Made by a program: the position numbers and the translations under genes
The notes under the pieces: model-generated
What the model saw: the letters and a program-made list of their open reading frames with translations, nothing else
What the model was told of the DNA's origin: nothing
The model's database searches: none
Origin: Moritella sp.
GTDB taxonomy: Bacteria; Pseudomonadota; Gammaproteobacteria; Enterobacterales; Moritellaceae
DNA length: 64,000 bases
Assembly: GCF_013215705.1 (NCBI RefSeq)
Contig: NZ_JABSQR010000004.1
Span: forward strand, 62,001 to 126,000
Direction of reading: 5' to 3'
Part shown: in pieces, positions 54,007-61,693 of the stretch
Position numbering within the stretch: the first letter of the stretch is position 1
How the letters are laid out: each line of letters starts with the position of its first letter

Positions 54007-56376
54007 TTAGTCACTAAGCTCAACCGAAGTGATACCCATCTCTTCCGGAGTTGCACTGTCTGTCCGCACATCAGCAGAAATAGCAGACATGAAAGAATCA
54101 AGAGCTTGGAGTTCTGCTAATGTCATGCCAAGTCGTTCTATTAGCGGAGAAACGGTAGGAAAGTTACTATCATATTTAGATTCATATTGTGGGAAGTTGC
54201 CACTACGGTTTCTTGTCATGCCGTTGTTATACATTGCCAGCAACCCAAAAGCTTTGAAATTAGGAATAGTCCACATGAGCTGGAAGAAACCAAGGTGGGT
54301 CGTTGGGTCTGTTGCTTTGATATCTCGTAGCATCGGTACTCTGAACCGGCCCATATCTTCAGGTTTGAATGTCACACTATAACGACCACGGTCTTCTAAA
54401 TTGCGACCATAATAGGTTAAGCCAATGTTCTCGAACTTATTATTGGTCATCATCGAGCCACTATGACAATTCATGCAGCGTGCTTTGGTTCGGAAAAGGT
54501 GCAGTCCATGCAATTGTTGATCGGTCAATGCATTTGTATCCCCTTTCAGAAACTGATCAAAGGCACTGTCTTTGCTGATGATTGTTCGCTCGAAGGTGGC
54601 AATTGCTTTAGCAATCCGGTCAAGGGTTATGGTTGTATCACCAAATGCTGCATTAAATAACGCCGGATACTGCAGTTCTTGATCCAATTTTAGCAGCAGT
54701 TCATCGAGAGGTTGGCCCATTTCAATGGGGTTGGCAATTGGATGTAAAGATTGTTCTTCCAGCGATCCGACACGCCCATCTAAAAACAAGGTGTCATAGT
54801 AGGCCGTATTGATGATGGTTGGCGTATTTCTTGGCCCTTTTTGACCATCAATACCAATTGCAGTACTTAAACCATCAGCCCATCCTTTGGCCGGATCGTG
54901 ACAACTTGCACAAGAGAGAGTGTTGTCCTTAGAAAGAGTTTTATCGAAAAACAAGGTACGGCCAAGAGTCACTTTTTCTTTAGAGTAGGGGTTATCAGCA
55001 GGAAATGGCACCGCCGGACGTAGACCTAATTCTTGCCATTCCACTCCTTCAGCTACTCTCGGCTCCGGCCAAGCTGACGGAGACTGTGAATAGACCTTTC
55101 GTAGTTCGGGTAGATTAACGGGTGTATTAATTGAAATGATATTGGACCATACATCATAGGACTCAAAGCTATACAGCAGAGCTATTCCATTATCTTCTTC
55201 TGTCGGTTGTGCTATCACCTCACCACCTGATGAAAAAGAGACAAGCACCTGCTGGCTATCTTCATCTGTTGCCCAGTATCGAGCGGATATCTCTAGGCTC
55301 GGAAATGTATTTGGAAACTTGATATCAGTGCCAGAAAATAGTGCTGATAGCTCAGTCACTGAAGGGAGGCGCCAATTCGACTTCTTACATACTTCCGAGT
55401 CATTGAGCGTTTGAATCATAGTACCGAGATCCTCTTTGGCCGAGTTCTTTTCTGCCCGTTCATTAGTATTCCAGAGCCGGATCCCATAGTCGCTGATTGG
55501 AACTCGTCGAATATCATCAACACATGACCAAGGTTGTTCATTATAGGTTAGCGTTTGATCACTAAGAGGCCAGCCACTGCTATCTAAGCGCAGGAAGTCA
55601 CTAGTTTCGTCATTGGGCGTGCTTGTTTGATTGAATAATGACTTGCGTGCAGCTTGAATCAGAGTGCTGTGGGTGGCAAAGAAAGCATTTTTGGCCATTT
55701 TATCCACTTGGAATTTAGCCATCATTTCATAGGTGGTTTTATAATAGAGCTTTGATGGGGTCTGGCGAGCCACTTCTGCGGCAATCATCAAATCTTTTAC
55801 TTGTGTTAAATAGTCATCTTGAGCGCTATCACTGTGCTTGATCTGGATTTCCTTTATAGATAGCCATCCATTTAGATCAGTATCCGCCTGAGCAAATTCA
55901 GCGGTTGATTGTAAGCTCACTTCAACAACAGGCGAAGAAGCCCCCTCTTGGTTCTTGATAAATAGGTTGGCTCTGGCTAGTTGAGAAGCGGCTTGGTTTT
56001 CGACAATTTTACTGAGAGTCTCGACGTTTTCACTCAGATACTTAAATGTATCTACATTCAGCGAGACACTGATCTGTAAGGGGTGATTAAGATTTGTACC
56101 GACCGGAACGGTCACATTAATACGAGCATCATTATCTACTGTACCCACTATTGTCAACTTCGTGCTGGGCTGGGAGACAGTAAAGGTGCTTCCTGCAGCT
56201 TCATCATGGGTTACTTTAGCTGAGAAAGTAAATGCTTCCTCTGACATTTCTGGCTGTGGTGTAGGCAACGGAGCCGATGAGGAGCGATTCTCTTGGCAAC
56301 CATTTAGGACGAACAGTGTGCCGATAAGCACTGCCGTTGATATTGCTCTACGAGCAAATGGGAAATTGTTGGACAT
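54007..56376 (-). CDS. Lipoprotein with Lcl/DUF1566-type domain fused to a di-heme cytochrome c peroxidase
   Basis: 789 residues from the ATG at 56376, which has AGGAAGAG upstream and begins a lipoprotein signal peptide with lipobox LNGC. After a low-complexity linker (about 30-45) comes an unrecognised domain (about 50-240), then an Lcl/DUF1566-like domain (about 250-415: SNWRLPSVTELSALFSG, ISARYWATDEDS, SFSSGGEV), and from about 455 a MauG/CcpA-type peroxidase with two heme sites, C489ASCH and C634MNCH. The peroxidase half shows LGRTLFFDKTLS and GPRNTPTIINTAYYDTLFLDGR. It would sit on the membrane in the periplasm and reduce peroxide or oxidise a partner protein. The combination is unusual; see findings. 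Confidence 0.82.
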   Translation of the reverse strand: MSNNFPFARRAISTAVLIGTLFVLNGCQENRSSSAPLPTPQPEMSEEAFTFSAKVTHDEAAGSTFTVSQPSTKLTIVGTVDNDARINVTVPVGTNLNHPLQISVSLNVDTFKYLSENVETLSKIVENQAASQLARANLFIKNQEGASSPVVEVSLQSTAEFAQADTDLNGWLSIKEIQIKHSDSAQDDYLTQVKDLMIAAEVARQTPSKLYYKTTYEMMAKFQVDKMAKNAFFATHSTLIQAARKSLFNQTSTPNDETSDFLRLDSSGWPLSDQTLTYNEQPWSCVDDIRRVPISDYGIRLWNTNERAEKNSAKEDLGTMIQTLNDSEVCKKSNWRLPSVTELSALFSGTDIKFPNTFPSLEISARYWATDEDSQQVLVSFSSGGEVIAQPTEEDNGIALLYSFESYDVWSNIISINTPVNLPELRKVYSQSPSAWPEPRVAEGVEWQELGLRPAVPFPADNPYSKEKVTLGRTLFFDKTLSKDNTLSCASCHDPAKGWADGLSTAIGIDGQKGPRNTPTIINTAYYDTLFLDGRVGSLEEQSLHPIANPIEMGQPLDELLLKLDQELQYPALFNAAFGDTTITLDRIAKAIATFERTIISKDSAFDQFLKGDTNALTDQQLHGLHLFRTKARCMNCHSGSMMTNNKFENIGLTYYGRNLEDRGRYSVTFKPEDMGRFRVPMLRDIKATDPTTHLGFFQLMWTIPNFKAFGLLAMYNNGMTRNRSGNFPQYESKYDSNFPTVSPLIERLGMTLAELQALDSFMSAISADVRTDSATPEEMGITSVELSD

Positions 56377-56626
56377 ACTCTTCCTGTAAATGCAAATGAT
56401 AACTGCTTTCATTTTAATTAAGGTCGGTGAATTTACACTGAATTTGAGTAATATTCAATATATAAATTAAGTTCTTAGAAGTTTTTTTTGTATGATATTA
56501 GAACGCTTCACTGGGTTTAAAAAGCAACTGCGATGCTATCATTTATTGTCGATATGGTTTCAAAGCAGCTTGGTATTTTAAATGCTGTTGGGATCGCGAT
56601 AGTGGAAATCAGGATTACGAGTTACG

Positions 56627-56659
56627 ACAAACCCAAGTACATAAGTGACTTGGGTTTGT
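56627..56659. repeat. Perfect 12-bp hairpin
   Basis: ACAAACCCAAGT and ACTTGGGTTTGT flank a 9-nt loop. It is followed by TAATGCC, not a T-run. It may be a terminator relic or the end of a lost element. Confidence 0.6.
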
Positions 56660-56889
56660 TAATGCCAATAATTTTATTGCATCAATGGGTTATCAATACG
56701 TTATCAATGGGCCCACCAATATCAGGTAGAGGTAAGTGTTAATATATATTCTACCCCAACGGCCTACTTACTTGACCACAACAGATATGACAAATCACTC
56801 CAATCCCTCACATGAGAAAATATATAGCACATCGATATGCAAATATTATGACAGAGTAAGGACTCTAAGCCATTTCGGGGCAAATTCGG

Positions 56890-56929
56890 CTTAGCATTAT
56901 TGCACTAGCCAGATCTGGACAATGCTAAG
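56890..56929. repeat. Inverted repeat around a CCAGATCTGG palindrome
   Basis: CTTAGCATT at 56890-56898 and AATGCTAAG at 56921-56929 are exact inverse complements; CCAGATCTGG at 56909-56918 lies within. Function unknown. Confidence 0.6.
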
Positions 56930-56952
56930 TTAGCGGTGAAATAATAAATAAA

Positions 56953-56975
56953 GCTTCTAATATCAATTTAGAAGC
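56953..56975 (-). terminator. Terminator of the POT transporter gene
   Basis: GCTTCTAA and TTAGAAGC pair around 7 nt; on the minus strand the stem is followed by TTTATTTATTAT. It is about 75 bp after the stop. Confidence 0.7.
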
Positions 56976-57050
56976 CTTCTTTTCGTCAGTAAATTCGTAG
57001 GTCTATAGCTTAGGTCATAGCCCTACCGTATTATTTAAAACCATGTGTAA

Positions 57051-58520
57051 TTACGCTTGAGCTGTTGTCATGTCTTCAGCTTCTTTACTCTTCTCAAGCA
57101 TCTTACGAATCACAAACGAAGCCATAAATGCGACTACTACCATCACTACCGCTAATCCGGTCAACAAGCTGAAGTAGTCACCGTAAACTGTTTGTACAAT
57201 CTCTTGGGTGATCTCTTGGCCCTTCTCCATCGCAATCGAAGTCGAGAATACCGCACCAACAATACCACTCATTGCAATAGCAACAGAGAATAGACTTACC
57301 GAGAAATTCTCTATGTGCTTCGGCGCGACAGACAAGATAAATGCCACCACCATACTGCCTACAATAACTTCAGCGAATGCTTGGAAGAAATGAATTGCCA
57401 AGAATACTTCAGGGCGGATAATTACATTTTCTCCCACATTGAGTACTGCCATGGTAAGAATACCAAACGCAATCGCCGTTAGGATAAATGCGAAACCCAC
57501 TTTCGTCGCGGTAGTAAAGTAAATATTACGTTTTTCAAGTGACGAAAATACATAGGCGATCACTGGACCACCAACAATACACCAGAGTGGGTTCATTGCC
57601 ATTGCCGCTTCAGGTGCAATTGGAATGAAACCAAACAGATCACCACGCATGGTATTGATTGTGACCATCGTCATTGATGTCATCATTTGACCGTAGTAAA
57701 CAAAGAACGCAGTCGTTAATACCGTCATGATAAGAATAGTACCCATCTTTAATGCATCTGCACGTTCAGCTTTAAACATCAACGAGATGAAATAAAGGAT
57801 CGCAGCAACACCAATTGCATATACGATGTTTTGGCCGATATTCATGTTAGAGAACATGAAAAATACTAAACCAATCATACCTAACGATAGTACTGTAAAT
57901 GCAATCCAGTTTTTTGTGCTTACCGGCGCTTGGTCAATCTCAGCACCTACTGTTAATAATGGTTTGCGTGAAACAACTAGAATAATGAAAGCAATAGCGG
58001 CCATCGTTGCTGACAACATGAAGCTGCCATTAAAGCCAACCATAAGCACCAACATCGGGAATAAGTACTGACCTAAGAAGGCACCAATATTATTCACAGA
58101 ATAGTTAACTGAGTAACCATTTTCAAAGTCTTCCTGACTCGCAAATGTACGTTTGTATAAGCTTGGGTAAGAAGGCGACATAAGGCCGCGACCATAACTT
58201 GCCAATGCAATACCCACTAAACTTAATGGCACATTACCTGCTGACGCACCTAACACAAGTAAGGTATAACCAATGGTAAAGCCAAGATAAGCAATCGTTA
58301 GCGAGCGATAAGCACCTAAAAACTTATCAGCAATGAAACCACCAGCAATCGCAAACAACGGGCCGATAGAAGAAAAAGCACCAACAACCATCATAGTGTC
58401 AGCTTCGCTATACCCTAAATCTTCTAAAAAGAAGCGGGTTAAAACAACCATTACGCCGTAGAAAGATAAGCCAAATAACATTTGGCAACACATCATAGAT
58501 TTATTCAATCGATTCCACAT
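57051..58520 (-). CDS. POT family proton-dependent oligopeptide transporter
   Basis: 489 residues with about 14 membrane segments. Family hallmarks are MLFGLSFYGVMVVLTRFFLEDLGYSEADT (the ExxER-like region is altered here), GGFIADKFLGAYRSLTIAYLG, and VNYSVNNIGAFLGQYLFPML, the second PTR2 signature. It imports di- and tripeptides with protons, or a related solute. The ExxERFxYYG helix motif of classical members reads as LSFYG, so it is a divergent branch and substrate should be left open. It is monocistronic. Confidence 0.8.
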   Translation of the reverse strand: MWNRLNKSMMCCQMLFGLSFYGVMVVLTRFFLEDLGYSEADTMMVVGAFSSIGPLFAIAGGFIADKFLGAYRSLTIAYLGFTIGYTLLVLGASAGNVPLSLVGIALASYGRGLMSPSYPSLYKRTFASQEDFENGYSVNYSVNNIGAFLGQYLFPMLVLMVGFNGSFMLSATMAAIAFIILVVSRKPLLTVGAEIDQAPVSTKNWIAFTVLSLGMIGLVFFMFSNMNIGQNIVYAIGVAAILYFISLMFKAERADALKMGTILIMTVLTTAFFVYYGQMMTSMTMVTINTMRGDLFGFIPIAPEAAMAMNPLWCIVGGPVIAYVFSSLEKRNIYFTTATKVGFAFILTAIAFGILTMAVLNVGENVIIRPEVFLAIHFFQAFAEVIVGSMVVAFILSVAPKHIENFSVSLFSVAIAMSGIVGAVFSTSIAMEKGQEITQEIVQTVYGDYFSLLTGLAVVMVVVAFMASFVIRKMLEKSKEAEDMTTAQA

Positions 58521-58856
58521 AACTTAATCTCTTATAGTATGGGTAAGTAATGAAAGGTAATTCGTCGAGATGGTAACACTTAAGGAGTAACCAGTTATAG
58601 GCGAAGATCGCATAAATAAACACAAGTCCACTATATTTTTCTATCTAAAATTGAATAAACCAAACATATACAACACCTACAGGTCATTTTGCAGATGATC
58701 ACGCTAAGCCCAAACAATAATTAATATTATATAATGACAGTCCATCACTAAGTAAGCATAATTGACTAAAAACGCTAACAATAAATACCCCAATCATTTA
58801 CCAATTACACACCATTAAGTGACACTTAAGACGAGTAAGCATAAAATAGGCGCGGA
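58521..58856. other. Divergent promoter region of POT and pilin genes
   Basis: About 335 bp, AT-rich, without a gene. A perfect 7-1-7 palindrome (TTAAGTG-A-CACTTAA) at 58815-58829 lies 27 bp ahead of the pilin start. Nothing else is recognised. Confidence 0.55.
58815..58829. promoter_or_regulatory. Palindromic operator-like site before the pilin gene
   Basis: TTAAGTG-A-CACTTAA, perfectly symmetric, 27 bp upstream of the ATG at 58857. The binding protein is not known. Confidence 0.4.
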
Positions 58857-59438
58857 ATGACATCTCAATCAAGAACAGCAAATGGGTTTACCCTTATTGA
58901 ATTAACTATCACTATTATAATTTTGGCGGTGATGACTGCTATCGCGCTCCCTAAATTTTTAAACTTCCGTGAAGATGCGGAAATAAGCCGCGTTAAAGCG
59001 ATTGCAGCCGGTTATCAACAAGCTGTTAGCTTTGTACAAATCCGCTACCAAATACTGGGGAAAAGTGAGTACATGGTTGATATCCCAGGTTATGGCAGCG
59101 GAGAACTCGATGTCAATCCAAGCGGATTTCCTATCGGTATCAACAAAGGTAATAATCAAGGTGTAATAAAAAACCCACATAATATAGGTAAAGGCACGCA
59201 AGGTTGCGTCTCATTATGGGAAGAATTATTAGCTGATCCGCCATCAGTATCGCGAATTAAAGGTGATGGTTCGGATTTTACGGCCTACCGCCACAAAGCA
59301 GACGGTGGCACAGATCAAAGCCAGTGTACTTACATTTTGAGAACACTCGGTGATACGACCAATAAACCTGCAAAAGCAAAAATATCGATAAACTATGACT
59401 CTAAAACAGGAAGAGTGACATCTATCTTTAAGGATTAA
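58857..59438 (+). CDS. Orphan type IV pilin / MSHA-like major pilin
   Basis: 193 residues with a class III signal: GFTLIEL after a 10-residue leader, so prepilin peptidase would cut between Gly10 and Phe11, and Glu15 is the conserved +5 residue. The hydrophobic helix TITIIILAVMTAIALPKFLNF follows. Two Cys (in TQGCVSLW and SQCTYIL) near the C-terminus may form the disulfide loop. It resembles MSHA-type or pseudopilin proteins. No other pilus genes lie nearby, so assembly must use machinery encoded elsewhere. TAGGCGCGGA precedes the ATG. Confidence 0.85.
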   Translation: MTSQSRTANGFTLIELTITIIILAVMTAIALPKFLNFREDAEISRVKAIAAGYQQAVSFVQIRYQILGKSEYMVDIPGYGSGELDVNPSGFPIGINKGNNQGVIKNPHNIGKGTQGCVSLWEELLADPPSVSRIKGDGSDFTAYRHKADGGTDQSQCTYILRTLGDTTNKPAKAKISINYDSKTGRVTSIFKD

Positions 59439-59547
59439 CTAAAATACTGCATCTAAGCTGCTTCGGTTTTGATTCAGATAGCAGTAGTAATGGTATTGTT
59501 AAAAGATAAATGAAAGAAGTGGTTTATATTTTTATATTCATAAAATC

Positions 59548-59578
59548 AAAAAAGCCTGCTTATATAAGCAGGCTTTTT
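59548..59578. terminator. Strong bidirectional terminator
   Basis: AAAGCCTGCTTA and its exact complement meet at a TA centre, flanked by A-run and T-run. It serves the pilin gene (+) and the tRNA-His (-). Confidence 0.9.
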
Positions 59579-59582
59579 AATA

Positions 59583-59659
59583 TGGGGCGACTGAAGGGAT
59601 TTGAACCCTCGACAACCGGAATCACAATCCGGGGCTCTACCAACTGAGCTACAACCGCC
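59583..59659 (-). tRNA. tRNA-His (GTG)
   Basis: The minus strand folds as a tRNA with GTTGTAGCTCAGTTGGTAGA in the D arm, anticodon GTG in ATTGTGATT, and GGGTTCGAATCCC in the T arm, ending in CCA. An extra G at 59659 (G-1) pairs with C73, the identity element of tRNA-His. It appears as a single tRNA. Confidence 0.97.
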
Positions 59660-59924
59660 ATTAACTATCGACTTATCCCGCTAAACATTGTTAGCCAGAC
59701 GTCTATCATTTCAATGCGATGGAGTATGCAGCAGTTAGTTTCAACATGCAAGCCGACTTACTGCGCATGAACACTTTCCACGCCCTTCGATTTAAATTTA
59801 AGCAAACACCCAGTAATAGAGGGGGATAACAACCGCCCCCTCTATTACAAAACAGGAATTCTACTTAGTCTTTGCTTTTAAAGATAAGTAGATTACTGAA
59901 GCATTAAAGCTAACTAGATGTAAA
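59660..59924. other. Spacer between tRNA-His and hemolysin gene, with a GC-rich hairpin
   Basis: The tRNA promoter must lie here, though I cannot single it out. A perfect 13-bp stem (arms 59813-59825 and 59836-59848, with five G:C pairs in a row, loop 10 nt) follows the hemolysin stop on the minus strand and probably ends its transcript, although the T-run is poor. Confidence 0.55.
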
Positions 59925-61169
59925 CTAGAAATTAAACATTTCTAACCCGCTATCTAATATTTCATCCGCAATATACTTATGTGTAGCGGTTGTAGGATGG
60001 GTAACACCCCAAAATACATATTTGTCAGAACCGTTACTAGCACAGTCGTTGGTTAACCTATGACTAAGCATATAATCAATAGCAGAACTACGGTTAATAT
60101 CTAAACACGCATCACTCGCGTTAGCAAAACCGTATTGCTCTGGACTTTCTGTCAACCCTTCAAATAATGCGTACGTATCATATAGTTTGACATTGTAACC
60201 TAGAACAAGGTAGTACGCCGCCTGCTCTTTAATGAAGGCATTAAGTGCTACGATTTTAGCGCGTACTTTTGCGACTTCTTCTTTAGTCGAATATTTAAAC
60301 TGTGGCGCTTTTGTCGCATCTGGCAGCGTCATTAATAACAAATTCTTAGCACCTGAATCAATCAAACGAACCAATGCACTACTATAGTCAGCCTTTACAT
60401 CACCCACTTCTCGGTTGTAGTTCATAAAGTCATTTAGACCAAATTCTAACGTAAAAAGAATATTCTCAGGATTATAGTGATTCGCCATTTTCATATACGT
60501 AAGATAAGACGTAACTTGCTCATAGATACCTGTTAAAGCTACATATTGGTTGGTACCTGCGGCACCACCAACAGACCAGTTATAGAGCGGTATATTTTGT
60601 GCGTTCGCAACATATTCAGTCCACACAAAACCGTTCGAAAAATGGCCTAGGAACCAAGAGTTAGGGTTAGGAAAACGCCATTGCGATGCGTTAAACATGT
60701 TTCCAGTATCAGACAAGCTATCACCAAATGCGACAACTTTATTGATCTTATTTGGTTGCATTACGACATCATTTGTCCAAATCGAGTGATTATATGAAAA
60801 ACGATTATTTGCTGCAAAGAAGGTCATATCAGCATTGTCATGATCGACCCCTAAAGTATCAGCACAGCTCTTCTTTATTACGTTCTGTGGCGTATTCGTA
60901 TAGAACATATTTTTAAAAGAAGTCGAAGACCACCAATATCCATCAATCTTTAAGTCATCACCATCAGCATTTTCCGCCCACTTCCAATCCGTTGCAGCAT
61001 CATCATGTGAATGACTGGTGCGATACCAACAGCGTACATAGGTATATGTGTTTTCATCCTGAGTGCTACTAGCTTGTGCTGCCACAATAGGCTCAGGAAC
61101 CATAGTGGTTTCACTTGCAGCAGCAGTGAAAGACAGTATCGCACTGAGTAGAATAGTTAATTTCTTCAT
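59925..61169 (-). CDS. Thermolabile-hemolysin-type GDSL/SGNH phospholipase
   Basis: 414 residues with a signal peptide (MKKLTILLSAILSFTAAAS), a N-terminal TLH-type domain (about 40-140, RCWYRTSHSHDDAATDWKWA and MFYTNTPQNVIKKSCADTLG), and an SGNH hydrolase domain. Catalytic Ser151 is in FGDSLSDTGN (block I), GGAAGTN gives the Gly, FGLNDF the Asn of block III, and GVTHPTTATH the His. Vibrio TLH/VHH enzymes are secreted lecithinases (phospholipase A2/lysophospholipase) that lyse erythrocytes and fish cells. A Fur-like box lies 37 bp upstream, and a heme receptor gene follows on the same strand further up. Confidence 0.92.
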   Translation of the reverse strand: MKKLTILLSAILSFTAAASETTMVPEPIVAAQASSTQDENTYTYVRCWYRTSHSHDDAATDWKWAENADGDDLKIDGYWWSSTSFKNMFYTNTPQNVIKKSCADTLGVDHDNADMTFFAANNRFSYNHSIWTNDVVMQPNKINKVVAFGDSLSDTGNMFNASQWRFPNPNSWFLGHFSNGFVWTEYVANAQNIPLYNWSVGGAAGTNQYVALTGIYEQVTSYLTYMKMANHYNPENILFTLEFGLNDFMNYNREVGDVKADYSSALVRLIDSGAKNLLLMTLPDATKAPQFKYSTKEEVAKVRAKIVALNAFIKEQAAYYLVLGYNVKLYDTYALFEGLTESPEQYGFANASDACLDINRSSAIDYMLSHRLTNDCASNGSDKYVFWGVTHPTTATHKYIADEILDSGLEMFNF

Positions 61170-61205
61170 CGCTTACCTCTTATTGACTAAGTCATCAAAA
61201 AACAA

Positions 61206-61220
61206 TGAGAACGATTCTCA
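61206..61220 (-). promoter_or_regulatory. Fur-box-like inverted repeat before the hemolysin gene
   Basis: TGAGAA-CGA-TTCTCA, a perfect 6-3-6 inverted repeat in an A/T-rich context that agrees with the core of Fur sites (GAGAATnATTCTC). It is 37 bp from the ATG, so bound Fur would block transcription when iron is plentiful. Confidence 0.65.
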
Positions 61221-61621
61221 CCGTGGTGATATTTTGAATAAATGCTCTATAAAGTCAACGCACTACTAATATAATTGCTCTTACTTGGGAGGCTAATTCA
61301 AGCAATACCAGCTATCATCAGTTATGTTCATGTTATAAATTAAGAGCATTTCCTGACAGTGGGGTTGGAAAATAAGCGACTGATTTGATATACTTTTATT
61401 TGGTAACCAGTTCAGTCCAAAAATTTAAAAACATAATAATTTAAACGTGAAAATTTGAGCGTTTAGCTCATAACTAAATAGAAAATTAAACCACCAAAAT
61501 AATTATAGATTATGTATACCAAGTCGAGATTGTTCAATAATCAAACAAATCATATTGTCTCTTTTATACAAACAGTCAAAACCCTCAATTCGAAAGAAGC
61601 TAGCTCGAAAATTACAGACAT

Positions 61622-61653
61622 AAAAAATCCGCTGACTAAAGTCCAGCGGATTT
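61622..61653 (-). terminator. Terminator of the heme receptor gene
   Basis: AAATCCGCTG and CAGCGGATTT pair; the loop contains a further short GACT/AGTC stem. On the minus strand it runs into a T-run. Confidence 0.88.
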
Positions 61654-61693
61654 ATAGGCTAATTAAAGCAAACAATTATATTATCAAATTTAA

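Larger units (their letters stand above)
56377..57050. other. Gene-free stretch with several palindromes
   Basis: About 670 bp. It includes a perfect 12-bp hairpin (56627-56659), a 9-bp inverted repeat enclosing a 10-bp palindrome (56890-56929), and the terminator of the POT transporter gene (56953-56975). A 69-codon plus-strand frame at 56533-56742 has no ribosome site or family and runs through the hairpin, so it is not called. Confidence 0.55.
61170..61693. other. Spacer between hemolysin and heme receptor genes
   Basis: It contains the hemolysin promoter with the Fur-like site (61206-61220) and the terminator of the receptor gene (61622-61653). Between them it is AT-rich, and I see no gene or RNA. 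Confidence 0.6.

Noticed and set aside
56533-56742. A 69-codon plus-strand frame upstream of the peroxidase gene.
   Set aside because: No ribosome site, it crosses a perfect hairpin, and composition is not protein-like at its end.
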